From Cuniculiplasma sp052315315 (GTDB lineage Archaea; Thermoplasmatota; Thermoplasmata; Thermoplasmatales; Thermoplasmataceae): 64,000 nucleotides of DNA. This document shows positions 8,724-17,746 of the stretch, piece by piece (the stretch's first letter is position 1; each line of letters begins with the position of its first letter). The stretch is from assembly GCA_052315315.1 (NCBI GenBank), contig JBLSDE010000004.1, positions 19,070-83,069 of the forward strand, given 5' to 3'. The position numbers were made by a program, and so were the translations under genes. The notes beneath the pieces are model-generated. The model ran no database searches and had not been told where the DNA came from. It saw nothing but the letters and a program-made list of their open reading frames with translations.

Positions 8724-9538
8724 GTGGACTAATTCCATTAACAGTAAGAGAATTGAGAAAGTGGTATAGAAATCCAGTGTTTTTCATAGTAGGTCTATTA
8801 CAGCCTATTTTCTGGATTGCTTTATTTGGGAGTGCTTTTGATATAACAAAGATATTTTCAGGGCTTCCCCCCAGTTTAAGTTCCCTGAATCCCTTTGGGG
8901 ATGCACCTAATTATATCACATTCATAGTAGGAGGTATACTTACCACAACCAGTCTTTTCACTGCTATGTTTTCCGGTACAAGTCTTATATTCGATAGAAG
9001 GCTTGGTAATCTTGCGAGATTCCTGGTTTCGCCAATCAGAAGAAGTTCCATAGTATTTTCAAAGATTCTTTCAACAACAATTCGAATACTTGTGCAGGCC
9101 GTAATACTTGTAATTGCTGCTCTTATAATACCCAATGGCTTGATTCTGAAACATGGGATCACGGTACTGGACATTCTAATAATAACTGCTGCCCTAATCA
9201 TGATAGCCTTTTCGTTTTCATCCCTGTTTAGTATAATAGCCATCAGGCTGAGAAAGCAGGAAACTATATTTGGAATTATTAACCTTATAAATCTGCCCTT
9301 ACTCTTTGCAAGTTATGCTCTATTCCCAGCAGGTCTTATGGCTTCATGGCTTGCAAACGTTGCAAACTACAATCCGGTCTCCTGGTCAGCAGTGGCCATA
9401 AGGACTGTTTTACTCAACGGATCAATGAATGGGGCACAATTTCATTCAGTGATGCTGGACCTATTATATCTGTTCCTTTTGAGCATGGCTATGATAATTT
9501 TAACGACATTTCTATCTGAAAAGGAGATCAGAGATTGA
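8720..9538 (+). CDS. ABC-2 type exporter permease
   Basis: A 272-residue membrane subunit with six predicted helices and the ABC-2 pattern: a short amphipathic N-terminus (RELRKWYRNPVFFIVGLLQP), a first helix ending in the glycine-rich periplasm-side loop, and the RRLGNLARFLVSPIRR coupling helix. It overlaps the ATP-binding gene by 4 bases. With that subunit it should form a dimeric exporter. Confidence 0.9.
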   Translation: MSGLIPLTVRELRKWYRNPVFFIVGLLQPIFWIALFGSAFDITKIFSGLPPSLSSLNPFGDAPNYITFIVGGILTTTSLFTAMFSGTSLIFDRRLGNLARFLVSPIRRSSIVFSKILSTTIRILVQAVILVIAALIIPNGLILKHGITVLDILIITAALIMIAFSFSSLFSIIAIRLRKQETIFGIINLINLPLLFASYALFPAGLMASWLANVANYNPVSWSAVAIRTVLLNGSMNGAQFHSVMLDLLYLFLLSMAMIILTTFLSEKEIRD

Positions 9539-9555
9539 AAAAAATTTATTATTTT
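9539..9555. terminator. Short A/T tract between converging genes
   Basis: The 17-base gap and its edges are almost pure A and T, with a run of seven A and then six T. In archaea, oligo-T on the non-template strand is enough to stop RNA polymerase, so this stretch can terminate transcripts from both sides. Confidence 0.4.
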
Positions 9556-10221
9556 TTAATTTCCAGAAATTAATTTTATTACAAGGCCACCGTATATTAT
9601 TGATACAAAAAGGTCAATTATTTCAAGGAAAGAATTAGGAACTATGAAGACAAGTATAAGAACGAAGAGGAATAGGCCTGTTGTGGGCTCCTTTTTATAG
9701 TATTCTGTCAATGTGTTTGGCATCTCTATGATGTTCTGAATAAATCCTTTCTTGTTGAAAATTGAAATTATAATGGAGAAAAGTGAAACTATTGTAAATA
9801 GGGAATCTACAATACCCCCAACCACTGGAATGTATGAGAGCAGTGTGGAAACAATGGATATGAATAATGCAATTCCTAAGACAGAACCATAGGAAGCAAG
9901 TGAATCCGACAAAGAATTTCTTATGGAAAAATCCCCTGAATCCACAAGGTCCATGGCAGAAAAGGACTGCCAGAAAATGGCCAATACTATGAAGTAGTAA
10001 AGGAATAAACCTTCTATCCCGTGAATAACCAGAATATATAATTCAAAAAGATTTGTATTGGATGGAGATAAAGAGCCTAAGGCTAGATAGGAAATTATGG
10101 CGGCTGCAATTGTATAAATAACGCCTGCAATTATCAGGCCGAAAATGAATGGAAAGATAATCTCTGGTCTTTTTTTAAGTAGTTCAAAGGCTGAAGTCAT
10201 AGATTTTGATTCGTCAGACAT
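9556..10221 (-). CDS. Polytopic membrane protein
   Basis: A 221-residue protein with about five to six membrane helices, an N-terminal cytoplasmic start (SDESKSMTSAFELLKKRP) and a glycine/proline hinge (SYIPVVGGIVDSLFTI). The general look is that of the DUF4013/YIP1-like archaeal membrane proteins, but no decisive motif is seen. It has its own TATA-like box (TATATATA region near 10240). Function unknown. Confidence 0.65.
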   Translation of the reverse strand: MSDESKSMTSAFELLKKRPEIIFPFIFGLIIAGVIYTIAAAIISYLALGSLSPSNTNLFELYILVIHGIEGLFLYYFIVLAIFWQSFSAMDLVDSGDFSIRNSLSDSLASYGSVLGIALFISIVSTLLSYIPVVGGIVDSLFTIVSLFSIIISIFNKKGFIQNIIEMPNTLTEYYKKEPTTGLFLFVLILVFIVPNSFLEIIDLFVSIIYGGLVIKLISGN

Positions 10222-10285
10222 TATGAGCTGATTTTTCTATAAGATATATATATTTCTAAAAATCCACTTAATGGTATGATTTCTC

Positions 10286-10834
10286 CTAATACAAATCAGT
10301 TTTTATTTTAATTATTTCACAATTATCAATTTTTCTGTATCGAAAATCTTCATCTGTTAGAATATTTATCATTATACCTATCATAACCCCATGTGAAACA
10401 ATTAATACAGACTGGAATTTTCCCTTAATACTGTTTAAAAATTCCTCTGCCCTCCTGAACTGATCTTCTACCGACTCAAGATTGTTAATTGGGAGGTTGC
10501 TTCCAACAATGTCAACAATATTTACTTCATTGCCCACCATAATACCTATTTCATTTGTAGTCTTACCTTCCATGTCCCCCAAATTTCTCTCCCTGAGCCG
10601 TTTATCGACTAAAATCTCATCTTTGCCTATAATTTCCCCAACGATTTTCGCAGTTTCGTAGGCTCTTTTCAAATCACTGGAAAATATGGTATCAATTCTT
10701 TCTTTTTTTAAAAGTTCAGCTGCCTTTTTCGCCTGATATCTGCCCTCTTCACTTAAAGGAACATCAGTATGGCCCTGCCATCTTCCAGTGGCGTTCCAAA
10801 CGGTTTTGCCATGCCTCAAAAATATGATGTCCAT
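10286..10834 (-). CDS. Histidine phosphatase (phosphoglycerate mutase-like)
   Basis: A 182-residue histidine-phosphatase superfamily enzyme. The phosphorylated histidine lies in LRHGKT (Arg7-His8-Gly9), the second active-site motif is SSDLKRAYETA, and the second catalytic histidine is in VLIVSHGVMIG. The length suits a small broad-specificity phosphatase or a CobC/alpha-ribazole phosphatase rather than a full phosphoglycerate mutase. CobY is encoded elsewhere in this window (48269), so a cobamide role is possible but not shown. Confidence 0.85.
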   Translation of the reverse strand: MDIIFLRHGKTVWNATGRWQGHTDVPLSEEGRYQAKKAAELLKKERIDTIFSSDLKRAYETAKIVGEIIGKDEILVDKRLRERNLGDMEGKTTNEIGIMVGNEVNIVDIVGSNLPINNLESVEDQFRRAEEFLNSIKGKFQSVLIVSHGVMIGIMINILTDEDFRYRKIDNCEIIKIKTDLY

Positions 10835-10872
10835 CGTGAAACTTAATAAAAAATGGGTTAAAAAAATTCCGA

Positions 10873-11565
10873 TTATCTTGTGGAAAGCCCCATCCAGAAT
10901 TTTTCTTCAAGATCCAGTATGCCCTTGGCCCCTCTTAAGAATTTCTCCCTAGCCTCAGGATCTGATTTATGTGTGCCCAGTACATCCTCCATGGCTTCTT
11001 CATGATGAGACTCCAACTCCCTGTGGAAGGTAAAATATTCTATGTCCGCCTTTGAAAATTCCCTGTGAGTGGGTAGAAAATTTTTAAATCCTTCCAGAAT
11101 CTTATCCCACATGGGTATGGCCATATTCTCCAAGCCAAACTCAGCTCCAAGGGCCTCAAAATAGTCTCCAGAGAAGTAGTTTCTCATTCCATCTAGCCAT
11201 GCCTTGGTTGTCGGCAGCTGTGGATTTTTAACAAGCGCTACAGGGTCCATTCCTATAGACCTTAGGTATTTCCTGTAAAGCAATTCGTGCCTCTTGGAAG
11301 GATCCATGTCACCAAGTTCAGAGACCAGAATTGTAGTCAAATTGGCCGCATCCTCCTCGTATGGTGTATTTACAAGCAGCGTTCCAAGGATTGCAGGCCA
11401 CTCTCTTGTAAAGTGGTAAAATTCCACTGAAAACCTTTTAAATTCCTCCTCCGAGATATCCCCTTTGGCAAACCTATCCAAAAAGGGGTTATTCGTCGCA
11501 TTATGCTTCTTCACATAGCTGTAAGTCCTGTCATAAAAATTACTTTCATTTAATCCTTCTGACAT
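10873..11565 (-). CDS. TenA/PqqC-like heme-oxygenase-fold protein (probable diiron oxidase type)
   Basis: A roughly 230-residue all-helical protein of the heme-oxygenase-like fold. Carboxylate/His ligands of the HDO (CADD-like) diiron subgroup can be picked out: Glu in VSELGDMD, a following His, Glu in GAEFGLENM, and the helix FHRELESHH, which has the H-x3-E-x2-H spacing. TenA thiaminases lack this set. It may therefore be an oxygen-activating enzyme rather than a thiamine salvage enzyme. I take the ATG at 11565 (MSEGLNE). A TATA-like box about 20 bases upstream suggests a leaderless transcript; the frame extends five residues further. Confidence 0.72.
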   Translation of the reverse strand: MSEGLNESNFYDRTYSYVKKHNATNNPFLDRFAKGDISEEEFKRFSVEFYHFTREWPAILGTLLVNTPYEEDAANLTTILVSELGDMDPSKRHELLYRKYLRSIGMDPVALVKNPQLPTTKAWLDGMRNYFSGDYFEALGAEFGLENMAIPMWDKILEGFKNFLPTHREFSKADIEYFTFHRELESHHEEAMEDVLGTHKSDPEAREKFLRGAKGILDLEEKFWMGLSTR

Positions 11566-11684
11566 CATAATTATAATCATGTTAAAGGTATTATAAATAT
11601 GTTCTCTTCTTAATATAGTAGAACCAAAATCTCCTATGTAAATGAAATGGACCTCTATGATATGGATTAACTCACTGACTAATA

Positions 11685-13556
11685 TTAATTGTATAATTCA
11701 GTTAGGTATATTTCTCCTGCCAGAATCTTGTTATTGGATTTCGTATCCATGGTCTGTTGGGGATTTAATGAAACATGAAATTTTCTTTCTGCCTCCATTT
11801 TTCTCAAAATGGCAAGACATGAAAAATCTGAATTCTCATAATCCAGGGAGAATGCTTTTGTGTTGCCAATCCATGATTTTTCCACTGCCCATCGCTTCAA
11901 ATTCCCACTCTGAACGTAGTAATACCTACCTGCTCGCTCTTCAAGAATCGTAATCTTCTCCGGGTTGAAGAAAGTGAATTTTCCAGATTCCTCGATCCTC
12001 TGGAGTATTCTCTTTACTTTTTCCTTATCCCTGAAAAGTTCAAAAAGTTTAAGGCCATTTTCTGGTGGACAAAGAAATATTATTTCACTCTTTGAATAAG
12101 TGCATGCTTTCTTCACTATCCTTTCAAACCTTAAAAGATCTGATACCTCAACTTCCACAATTACGGGGTTTCCATTTATGAAATAAATGAGATCCGGTCT
12201 TGGACCGTTGAGATTCTCCTCCTCAATTATCCTTATGGACTTTTTTTCCAGATATTCCCTGAAATTCTTTATTAATGTTTTGTGTAAATCAATGTAATCA
12301 GATAAACTCTCATTCTTTTCTTCATTGATTCTTCTTCCAAATTTCCTCAGACTACCTGTAATAGCATTATTCAACAGTTCATAATCAAGGGGTCTTTCAA
12401 TAAGAGGAGGATAAAATTCATTTACTTCTATACCGCCTTTTGAAAGAAGGTCTATTGCAGTTACCTTGTGAATTTGACCAAGCATTATGGATTTAATGGC
12501 ATTCTGTCTCAGTTTTCTGTCAGATACCAGGGAGCATATATCTGTTGCATCCTCCTCTGACATATTGAAGCAGTATATATTCCCGCAATTTGATATAATG
12601 GAATCCCTCAATGTTCTGTCATACTGAGAAAGAAACTGGGATGCAAGTGTCAAATAGAGATTGAATTTTCTACCCTCACTTAGTATTTCAGACATAAGTG
12701 AAGAATTGAGATTTTGAGCTTCATCAACTATTATCATGGTCTCCTTGTCATTGCCATTTTTTAATATATCACTCCACAGTTTATTCAGAATCATGGAAGA
12801 TATGATCCGACCCTGCTGTATTGACATTTTAGTTTTGGCCACATCTATTACAATCAGTTTCGATCCTTTAGAAAGTTCGTAGGTAAGATTTATGGACTCT
12901 TCTTTAGAAGAGATAAAGTTGGCAATTTCCTCATCGGAAACTATGGGAAACAGCTTATTTACCGTGCTCATTGAATATTCAATCCAGGAATCCCATTTCC
13001 TGATGAGATTTGAAATGACAGGTTTTGTTTCTTCTGAAGAATTTTCCCTTAAGTCCTGCATTCTTTCCTTAATTATGAGGGTATTGAGAAAATCCTTAAG
13101 GGTAGATTCATTATTCTGCCTTACTATTTCCCGAAGCACTGCCGTAAATATAGTCTGCAGTCTTGGCCCCCATGTTCCCCCGGAAAGAGAATTTTCACTT
13201 GAAAATATCTGAGAAATAAGATACATGGAAATTGAAGAGGTCGAAGCGCCTGAAAGCACATTCATTCTGATTCCAAATCCATCAACACTTTTTGTCGAAA
13301 GATAGATCAATTCCTCATCTCTGCAAAGATCTATAACATGGGCGGAAAGTGTTCCATGGAAATCCACCAGAATAAAGTTAGTGTCACCTTTTTCCTTTAG
13401 GTGCAATATCAAATTTTTTATCAAATTGGATTTTCCAGTACCGGTTCTTCCCAATATAAGAGAATGGAACAGGGGACGACTCTGAGGGATTGTACTACCC
13501 TTATCATATGAATCGACGTCTCTGCTTTTTGAACCTATAGAATATCTAAATGGCAA
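11685..13556 (-). CDS. VirD4/HerA-like ATPase fused to a nuclease-like domain
   Basis: A 623-residue protein. The ATPase half has Walker A GRTGTGKS (residues 36-43), the strand end VDFHGTLS, and Walker B MIIVDEAQNL followed by the sensor segment ASQFLSQYDRTLRDSI. This is the order seen in conjugative coupling ATPases and HerA (FtsK/HerA superfamily). Past residue about 440 a second domain begins: RPDLIYF with Asp455, then PVIVEVE with Glu468 and Glu470. That is a PD-(D/E)xK-like layout with E-x-E in place of E-x-K. It should act on DNA as a hexameric motor with an attached nuclease or DNA-end-binding domain. It ends a six-gene minus-strand run; 3 bases separate it from the orphan gene before it. 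Confidence 0.75.
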   Translation of the reverse strand: MPFRYSIGSKSRDVDSYDKGSTIPQSRPLFHSLILGRTGTGKSNLIKNLILHLKEKGDTNFILVDFHGTLSAHVIDLCRDEELIYLSTKSVDGFGIRMNVLSGASTSSISMYLISQIFSSENSLSGGTWGPRLQTIFTAVLREIVRQNNESTLKDFLNTLIIKERMQDLRENSSEETKPVISNLIRKWDSWIEYSMSTVNKLFPIVSDEEIANFISSKEESINLTYELSKGSKLIVIDVAKTKMSIQQGRIISSMILNKLWSDILKNGNDKETMIIVDEAQNLNSSLMSEILSEGRKFNLYLTLASQFLSQYDRTLRDSIISNCGNIYCFNMSEEDATDICSLVSDRKLRQNAIKSIMLGQIHKVTAIDLLSKGGIEVNEFYPPLIERPLDYELLNNAITGSLRKFGRRINEEKNESLSDYIDLHKTLIKNFREYLEKKSIRIIEEENLNGPRPDLIYFINGNPVIVEVEVSDLLRFERIVKKACTYSKSEIIFLCPPENGLKLFELFRDKEKVKRILQRIEESGKFTFFNPEKITILEERAGRYYYVQSGNLKRWAVEKSWIGNTKAFSLDYENSDFSCLAILRKMEAERKFHVSLNPQQTMDTKSNNKILAGEIYLTELYN

Positions 13557-13559
13557 GTA

Positions 13560-14432
13560 TCAAGGAAATTTATTTATTAAATTTAATTTTTCTATAATAT
13601 CCATATATTTCCACACATCTCCAAATTCAATATATGGAAGTGTCACTGTAACAGCAATTTTATCATTCTCATATCTCAGAATTGCAGGGCCAAAATCTGA
13701 AACCAAAAAGACTTTCCAGTGGTTAATTGAAGTTACCTCCGAGAAAAGATTTCCACTATCCTCAAACTTATAATAGAGATTTTTGAAACCTGTACCTTTG
13801 ATTGCCATATCCAACCATAAATAGTCGCCCTTTACATTCCTGTATATCTCAATTTTGTGAATGTTATTGAAATCACCTTTGGAATCCCCATAATAATCCC
13901 CGATTCTGGTATCATCCAATTCACTCCAATTCATTCTGCCGATTCTTTCCTCCTCAAACCATCGCCAGGCCTTTGTATTAATATAATGCGACAGCTGGTA
14001 AAATCTTCTATTGACTGAAACGGGATTAAAGTCGAGGAACAGTTCCCCGACTGTCTCAGAAAAATCTTCATCGGATCTTATTTCCAGAGAGAGACCATGG
14101 GAAAATAGGGAGGCTGCAAATCGATCCCTGTAATCTTTTCCGTAAAACAATGGATATTTCTTTCCATCAATCATAATATGAGTTCTCCATATATTGGAAT
14201 AGGTTTCAGAAGAAGTTTTCATTAAATTCTTTGGAAATCCCGAATAGTACCAGTCCATTAAAAACTCCTTGACAGAAAAGTTCAGATTGCCGTAGTTAAA
14301 ATCCTGAACCAATGTAACATGATTTTCCTCACCATGCCTTAATAATAATTTACTATCCTTGTAGGGAAAAATATATGGCTCAAATGGTAGATTGTACTTT
14401 TTCAGATTATCCCTATGAACCTCCTCAATCAC
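13560..14432 (-). CDS. Unknown protein paired with the VirD4/HerA-like ATPase
   Basis: A 290-residue soluble protein that I do not recognise. It is rich in aromatic residues, without membrane helices or signal peptide, and appears alpha/beta mixed (HIMIDGKKYPLFYGKDYRDR; YRNVKGDYLWLDMAIKG). It overlaps the FAH gene by 8 bases and ends 3 bases before the ATPase, so it is made together with the ATPase. NurA is the usual partner of HerA, but no NurA aspartate motifs are visible, and the partner role is inference from position only. Confidence 0.7.
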   Translation of the reverse strand: MIEEVHRDNLKKYNLPFEPYIFPYKDSKLLLRHGEENHVTLVQDFNYGNLNFSVKEFLMDWYYSGFPKNLMKTSSETYSNIWRTHIMIDGKKYPLFYGKDYRDRFAASLFSHGLSLEIRSDEDFSETVGELFLDFNPVSVNRRFYQLSHYINTKAWRWFEEERIGRMNWSELDDTRIGDYYGDSKGDFNNIHKIEIYRNVKGDYLWLDMAIKGTGFKNLYYKFEDSGNLFSEVTSINHWKVFLVSDFGPAILRYENDKIAVTVTLPYIEFGDVWKYMDIIEKLNLINKFP

Positions 14433-15249
14433 TGTCCTTCACCCTATTGGATATATATCCGATTTCTTTTGATTCAATCCTAACAATATCCCCGTTCTTT
14501 AAGAATGGGAATTTTCCTGAATTTGCAACTCCCGAGGGTGTTCCACTCAGTATGATGTCTCCCGGAATTAGAGTGACAAATTTACTTATATAACTTATCA
14601 TCTCAGGAAATGAAAATATCATATCTTCTGTATTTCCATTCTGCCTTATCTCCCCATTTACTGAGGTTATTATGTCGAATGAGTTAATGTCCCCAAAATA
14701 TACAGAGGCCGAAATAGGGAGAAAGGTATCGGATGCTTTGCCCATTATCCAGTTCTTCCCCAGGCCCTCAGAATATTGATTCTGGATGTCCCTGGCACTA
14801 ACATCGTTCACAACTGCATATGCAGCAATTGATTCCGATGATTGCTTCAAACTGGCATCCCTCAATCTCTTCCCTATAACGGCAGCTATTTCTCCTTCAT
14901 AGTCCAGTTTTACTACTGACCTGGGTTTGATTATATCCGAATCAAATGAAGTTAAGGACGTAATAAACTTTGGGAAAAAATAGGGAAAATTCGGAGTTTT
15001 TTGGTTTGTTTCCCCCGAGTGTGATCTAAAATTCAAGGCAGGACAAAGTATTTTGGAGGGATTAACTGGTAAAACAGTTTCACCAGTTTGTTCAATCCAT
15101 TCGCCTTCCTTTTCTATCATTTCTGTGTATTTCTTTATGTCCGAATAAAACTGATTGATAGAAATATCCATTTTTAAATATTTTTTTCCATTACCCTGGC
15201 ATATACATGGAGACAATTTTCCATTATTTTTAAGAAATTCAATTTGCAT
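14425..15249 (-). CDS. Fumarylacetoacetate hydrolase (FAH) family enzyme
   Basis: A 274-residue FAH-fold enzyme. The metal-binding acidic residues are visible in DYEGEIAAVIG (the E-x-E pair) and VVNDVSARDIQ, followed by GKASDTFLPI and the C-terminal signature SGTPSGV. Family members cleave C-C bonds in acylpyruvates, or dehydrate or decarboxylate ring-cleavage acids, using Mg. In archaea many act on 2-keto-3-deoxy sugars or acylpyruvates. The N-terminal about 60 residues form the usual small cap. It begins 12 bases after the membrane gene and overlaps the next gene by 8 bases. Confidence 0.88.
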   Translation of the reverse strand: MQIEFLKNNGKLSPCICQGNGKKYLKMDISINQFYSDIKKYTEMIEKEGEWIEQTGETVLPVNPSKILCPALNFRSHSGETNQKTPNFPYFFPKFITSLTSFDSDIIKPRSVVKLDYEGEIAAVIGKRLRDASLKQSSESIAAYAVVNDVSARDIQNQYSEGLGKNWIMGKASDTFLPISASVYFGDINSFDIITSVNGEIRQNGNTEDMIFSFPEMISYISKFVTLIPGDIILSGTPSGVANSGKFPFLKNGDIVRIESKEIGYISNRVKDSD

Positions 15250-15261
15250 GAATATGTATTA

Positions 15262-16707
15262 TTAGGCATTATATACATTTTCATAATTTCTCGTATATTG
15301 GCTGTAAATGGAATAGTTTGTGGCAAACCACATGAATGGTAGTGATATTCCCAGAAGCACTAGGGAAAATATCTCCTGGGTTGCAAGACTGTATACGGGC
15401 CAGATTACGCTTTCAGTTACTATGGAATAATAAAGTGCAATAACAAATAGAACAGGAAACATTCCAGCTACATATTCTGAAGCTATTATCCTTCTGCCCT
15501 TATCCAAACCTGAAAGGATTATTGAGAACATGAAGCCATTTAAAATTGATATAATCCCCATTAGGGAAAATAAGACTCCGTTATGTATTGTATCCTCCAA
15601 AATCAATGGCCAGTACCAGATTATCATAAGAATAAGAATCGCAAATGAAAGAAGACTCATTATTTTGACTCCGACATGTATTCTTATTTTTAAAAATTTG
15701 AAAACGTTGAAGAAAATGTAAGTTGAAATAACAAAAACCCCAATACTCGTCCCAAAATAAAAGAACAGGTTTGACTGGAGATTGTAAAATGAACCTAGGG
15801 TAACAAATATTGGTATGAACAATATAGCAATTATGGACAGAACTATTTCCCTGAGGTTGGTTTCATTGGATTTCCATATAATTTCAAAAAATGAGTTATT
15901 CCCATGCTTTTCAAGATAATGTATCAGAATAAAGGTCATCAGTGATAATATGAGGCTTTCCATTATAACCGGAACAGATATGATACCAAGAATTTCTGCT
16001 CCGATTGCCGGTATAATAGAAGTGGTTGTTTCGCACTGGCAGGAAAGAACTGAAAATGACATAGAGGTGAGTCCAAAAGCCTCCGCACCCTTGCTTTGAT
16101 TGCTCCCTGCGATCTCTATTATTTTTCTTGAATTCTCCAATAATAAAAAACCCAATAGAAGGATAATTACTGTGAACTGAATGCTGATGCTAAAAATAAA
16201 GAAGCGCTGTGAAAATATTACTATACCGTTCTGAAAAAATATGGGTATCCCCGAAAATTTGACATCGTCAGAGATATTTGCTACCAGTATATTACCAATT
16301 TTTTCTATGGGATCATATCTCAGTAATGAGGCAATGAACATCATTATGAGTCCATACAGGATATATGCAAATCTGTATAGCCTTTCTTTGATGTTTTCTA
16401 TAATGTACCGGATACCTAAAATAAAGGAAAGAATCTGCAAAATCATCACAATAAAGACAGAAAAATCCAGAAAAAGAGTGATCAGATCTGAAATAAGAAA
16501 AATGGAAATGAAGTAACCCCACAATATTTTGGGCATTCTTTCAGAAAAAGCCTCAAAAAGTGGCATTAAAATTATTACAGAAAGAAATAGAATAGTCATT
16601 TCCCTTGTGCCGTGTGAGAAAATTGTTACACCTGAATTTATTAGGTACAATATGGATAATATATATAACGCATCAGATATAATCGGTAGTGACCTTCTCC
16701 TGCTCAC
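15262..16707 (-). CDS. Large membrane protein with an intramembrane Cys-x-Cys motif
   Basis: About 481 residues with roughly 12-13 membrane helices and very short loops. The start is placed at GTG 16707, giving GTGA overlap with the preceding stop; a longer frame reaches 16776 but would overlap the previous gene by 73 bases. In the middle lies SCQCETTTSIIPAIG with Cys223 and Cys225 next to polar residues, an unusual feature inside a hydrophobic stretch. No known transporter signature is seen. It is the third gene of the run starting with DUF211 and a VIT1-like protein, so a metal-related membrane role is plausible but unproven. Confidence 0.72.
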   Translation of the reverse strand: MSRRRSLPIISDALYILSILYLINSGVTIFSHGTREMTILFLSVIILMPLFEAFSERMPKILWGYFISIFLISDLITLFLDFSVFIVMILQILSFILGIRYIIENIKERLYRFAYILYGLIMMFIASLLRYDPIEKIGNILVANISDDVKFSGIPIFFQNGIVIFSQRFFIFSISIQFTVIILLLGFLLLENSRKIIEIAGSNQSKGAEAFGLTSMSFSVLSCQCETTTSIIPAIGAEILGIISVPVIMESLILSLMTFILIHYLEKHGNNSFFEIIWKSNETNLREIVLSIIAILFIPIFVTLGSFYNLQSNLFFYFGTSIGVFVISTYIFFNVFKFLKIRIHVGVKIMSLLSFAILILMIIWYWPLILEDTIHNGVLFSLMGIISILNGFMFSIILSGLDKGRRIIASEYVAGMFPVLFVIALYYSIVTESVIWPVYSLATQEIFSLVLLGISLPFMWFATNYSIYSQYTRNYENVYNA

Positions 16708-17225
16708 GAGATCACCTGAACATAGTAACCGAGTATTGTCATTAATATCCCCAGGAGTATGAGGGATCCTGCCCATGAGCTTATTTTTCCACCTGATTTT
16801 TTGCCCAAAATAATCCCAAGGGCAATTAAGGTTATGTATGAAACGATTATGGATACATAAGGGGTTCTGCTTAGAATTGAGTATGAGAGCAAAGGTATGG
16901 ATGCTCCCACAAAGCCCATAAGCATTGATACACCTCCACCCTTAAACGCATCTAAGAACAGTTCCATGTTTACTTCATTCCTAACCCTTCTTGATCCCTG
17001 TGGTCTAAGATGCTTATAAACTAGACTATCTTCAGCACGCAATTTTCCATATTCCGCAACAAGATAACTGGCAGCTCCAACCACCGATGAACCTACAGCT
17101 ATTCTAACTGCAAGGGATAATGGCATTTCTATATCACTAAGTATTGCCCTACTAGCTATCATAAGTGCCGTAATTATTCCATCTATGGTCCCAATCGTGA
17201 ATGCAAATTCCAGGTCGGAATTCAC
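16704..17225 (-). CDS. VIT1/CCC1-like membrane transporter
   Basis: A 173-residue protein with five membrane helices. The opening GTIDGIITALMIASRAI matches the VIT/CCC1 first helix (G-x-x-D-G-x-x-T), with a hydrophilic loop between helices 2 and 3 (EYGKLRAEDSL) and two C-terminal helix pairs. VIT1/CCC1 proteins move Fe(II) or Mn(II) out of the cytosol. It is smaller than plant and yeast members, as archaeal ones are. It overlaps the DUF211 gene by 4 bases (ATGA) and the next gene by 4. Confidence 0.78.
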   Translation of the reverse strand: MNSDLEFAFTIGTIDGIITALMIASRAILSDIEMPLSLAVRIAVGSSVVGAASYLVAEYGKLRAEDSLVYKHLRPQGSRRVRNEVNMELFLDAFKGGGVSMLMGFVGASIPLLSYSILSRTPYVSIIVSYITLIALGIILGKKSGGKISSWAGSLILLGILMTILGYYVQVIS

Positions 17226-17506
17226 TGATAACGCCTTATATTCTCTACCAGTCTGCTTCCAGCTGCAATTTCGTCAACAGAATGAACAACTGCACCTGTG
17301 GCATCGATCTTTCGTACAATCTCGTCAAAGTTCATGTTGTTGCCTTCTATTGTTATATTTGTACCCATGGTTTCCATATCTATTTCGGTGACGCTTATAT
17401 TCACACCTTCAACACCCTTAACCGAACTAATGGCCTCTGAAAGTTCAACAAGTGTTGGCCTATTCAAACCTTTACCTACGTCCAGAATGAGCCTCCTTAT
17501 ATTCAT
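17222..17506 (-). CDS. DUF211 protein
   Basis: A 94-residue archaeal DUF211 protein: RRLILDVGKGLNRPTLVELS, then GVEGVNISVTEIDMETMGT and a second strand-helix unit ending at GAVVHSVDEIAAGSRLVE. The family has a ferredoxin-like fold and forms ring-like oligomers; its biochemical role is not settled, but a metal-sensing or metal-binding function has been suggested. Its overlap with a VIT1-like gene fits a metal role. It is the first gene of the minus-strand run, with a long AT-rich upstream region. Confidence 0.88.
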   Translation of the reverse strand: MNIRRLILDVGKGLNRPTLVELSEAISSVKGVEGVNISVTEIDMETMGTNITIEGNNMNFDEIVRKIDATGAVVHSVDEIAAGSRLVENIRRYQ

Positions 17507-17746
17507 AAGTTTATTCCTCTAAACTACACTTAACCTTATTATGGATATTAAATAAATGTTATGAAAACATTTCTATAATCCTTGAGAGACAATTATATAT
17601 TTTCCTCTCGTTTTTAATTTTGCCTATATCCATATTGAACATAATGAAGTTTAATAAGAAATAGGAAAAATGTTTACAAGTACCGTTAGGATATTTCTAC
17701 TGGTAAATTAAAGAAATATTTTTTATTTACTTAATGATAGCAATAC
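17507..17746. other. Divergent AT-rich promoter region
   Basis: This stretch separates the DUF211 run (minus) from the small membrane protein and CinA-like genes (plus). It holds AT-rich, TATA-like segments for both directions. I see no coding frame or clear repeat. Confidence 0.4.

Noticed and set aside
11685..14432. HerA-NurA DNA end-resection pair
   Set aside because: The partner gene lacks the NurA aspartate motifs by eye and the ATPase has its own nuclease-like tail, so the classic pair is not supported.
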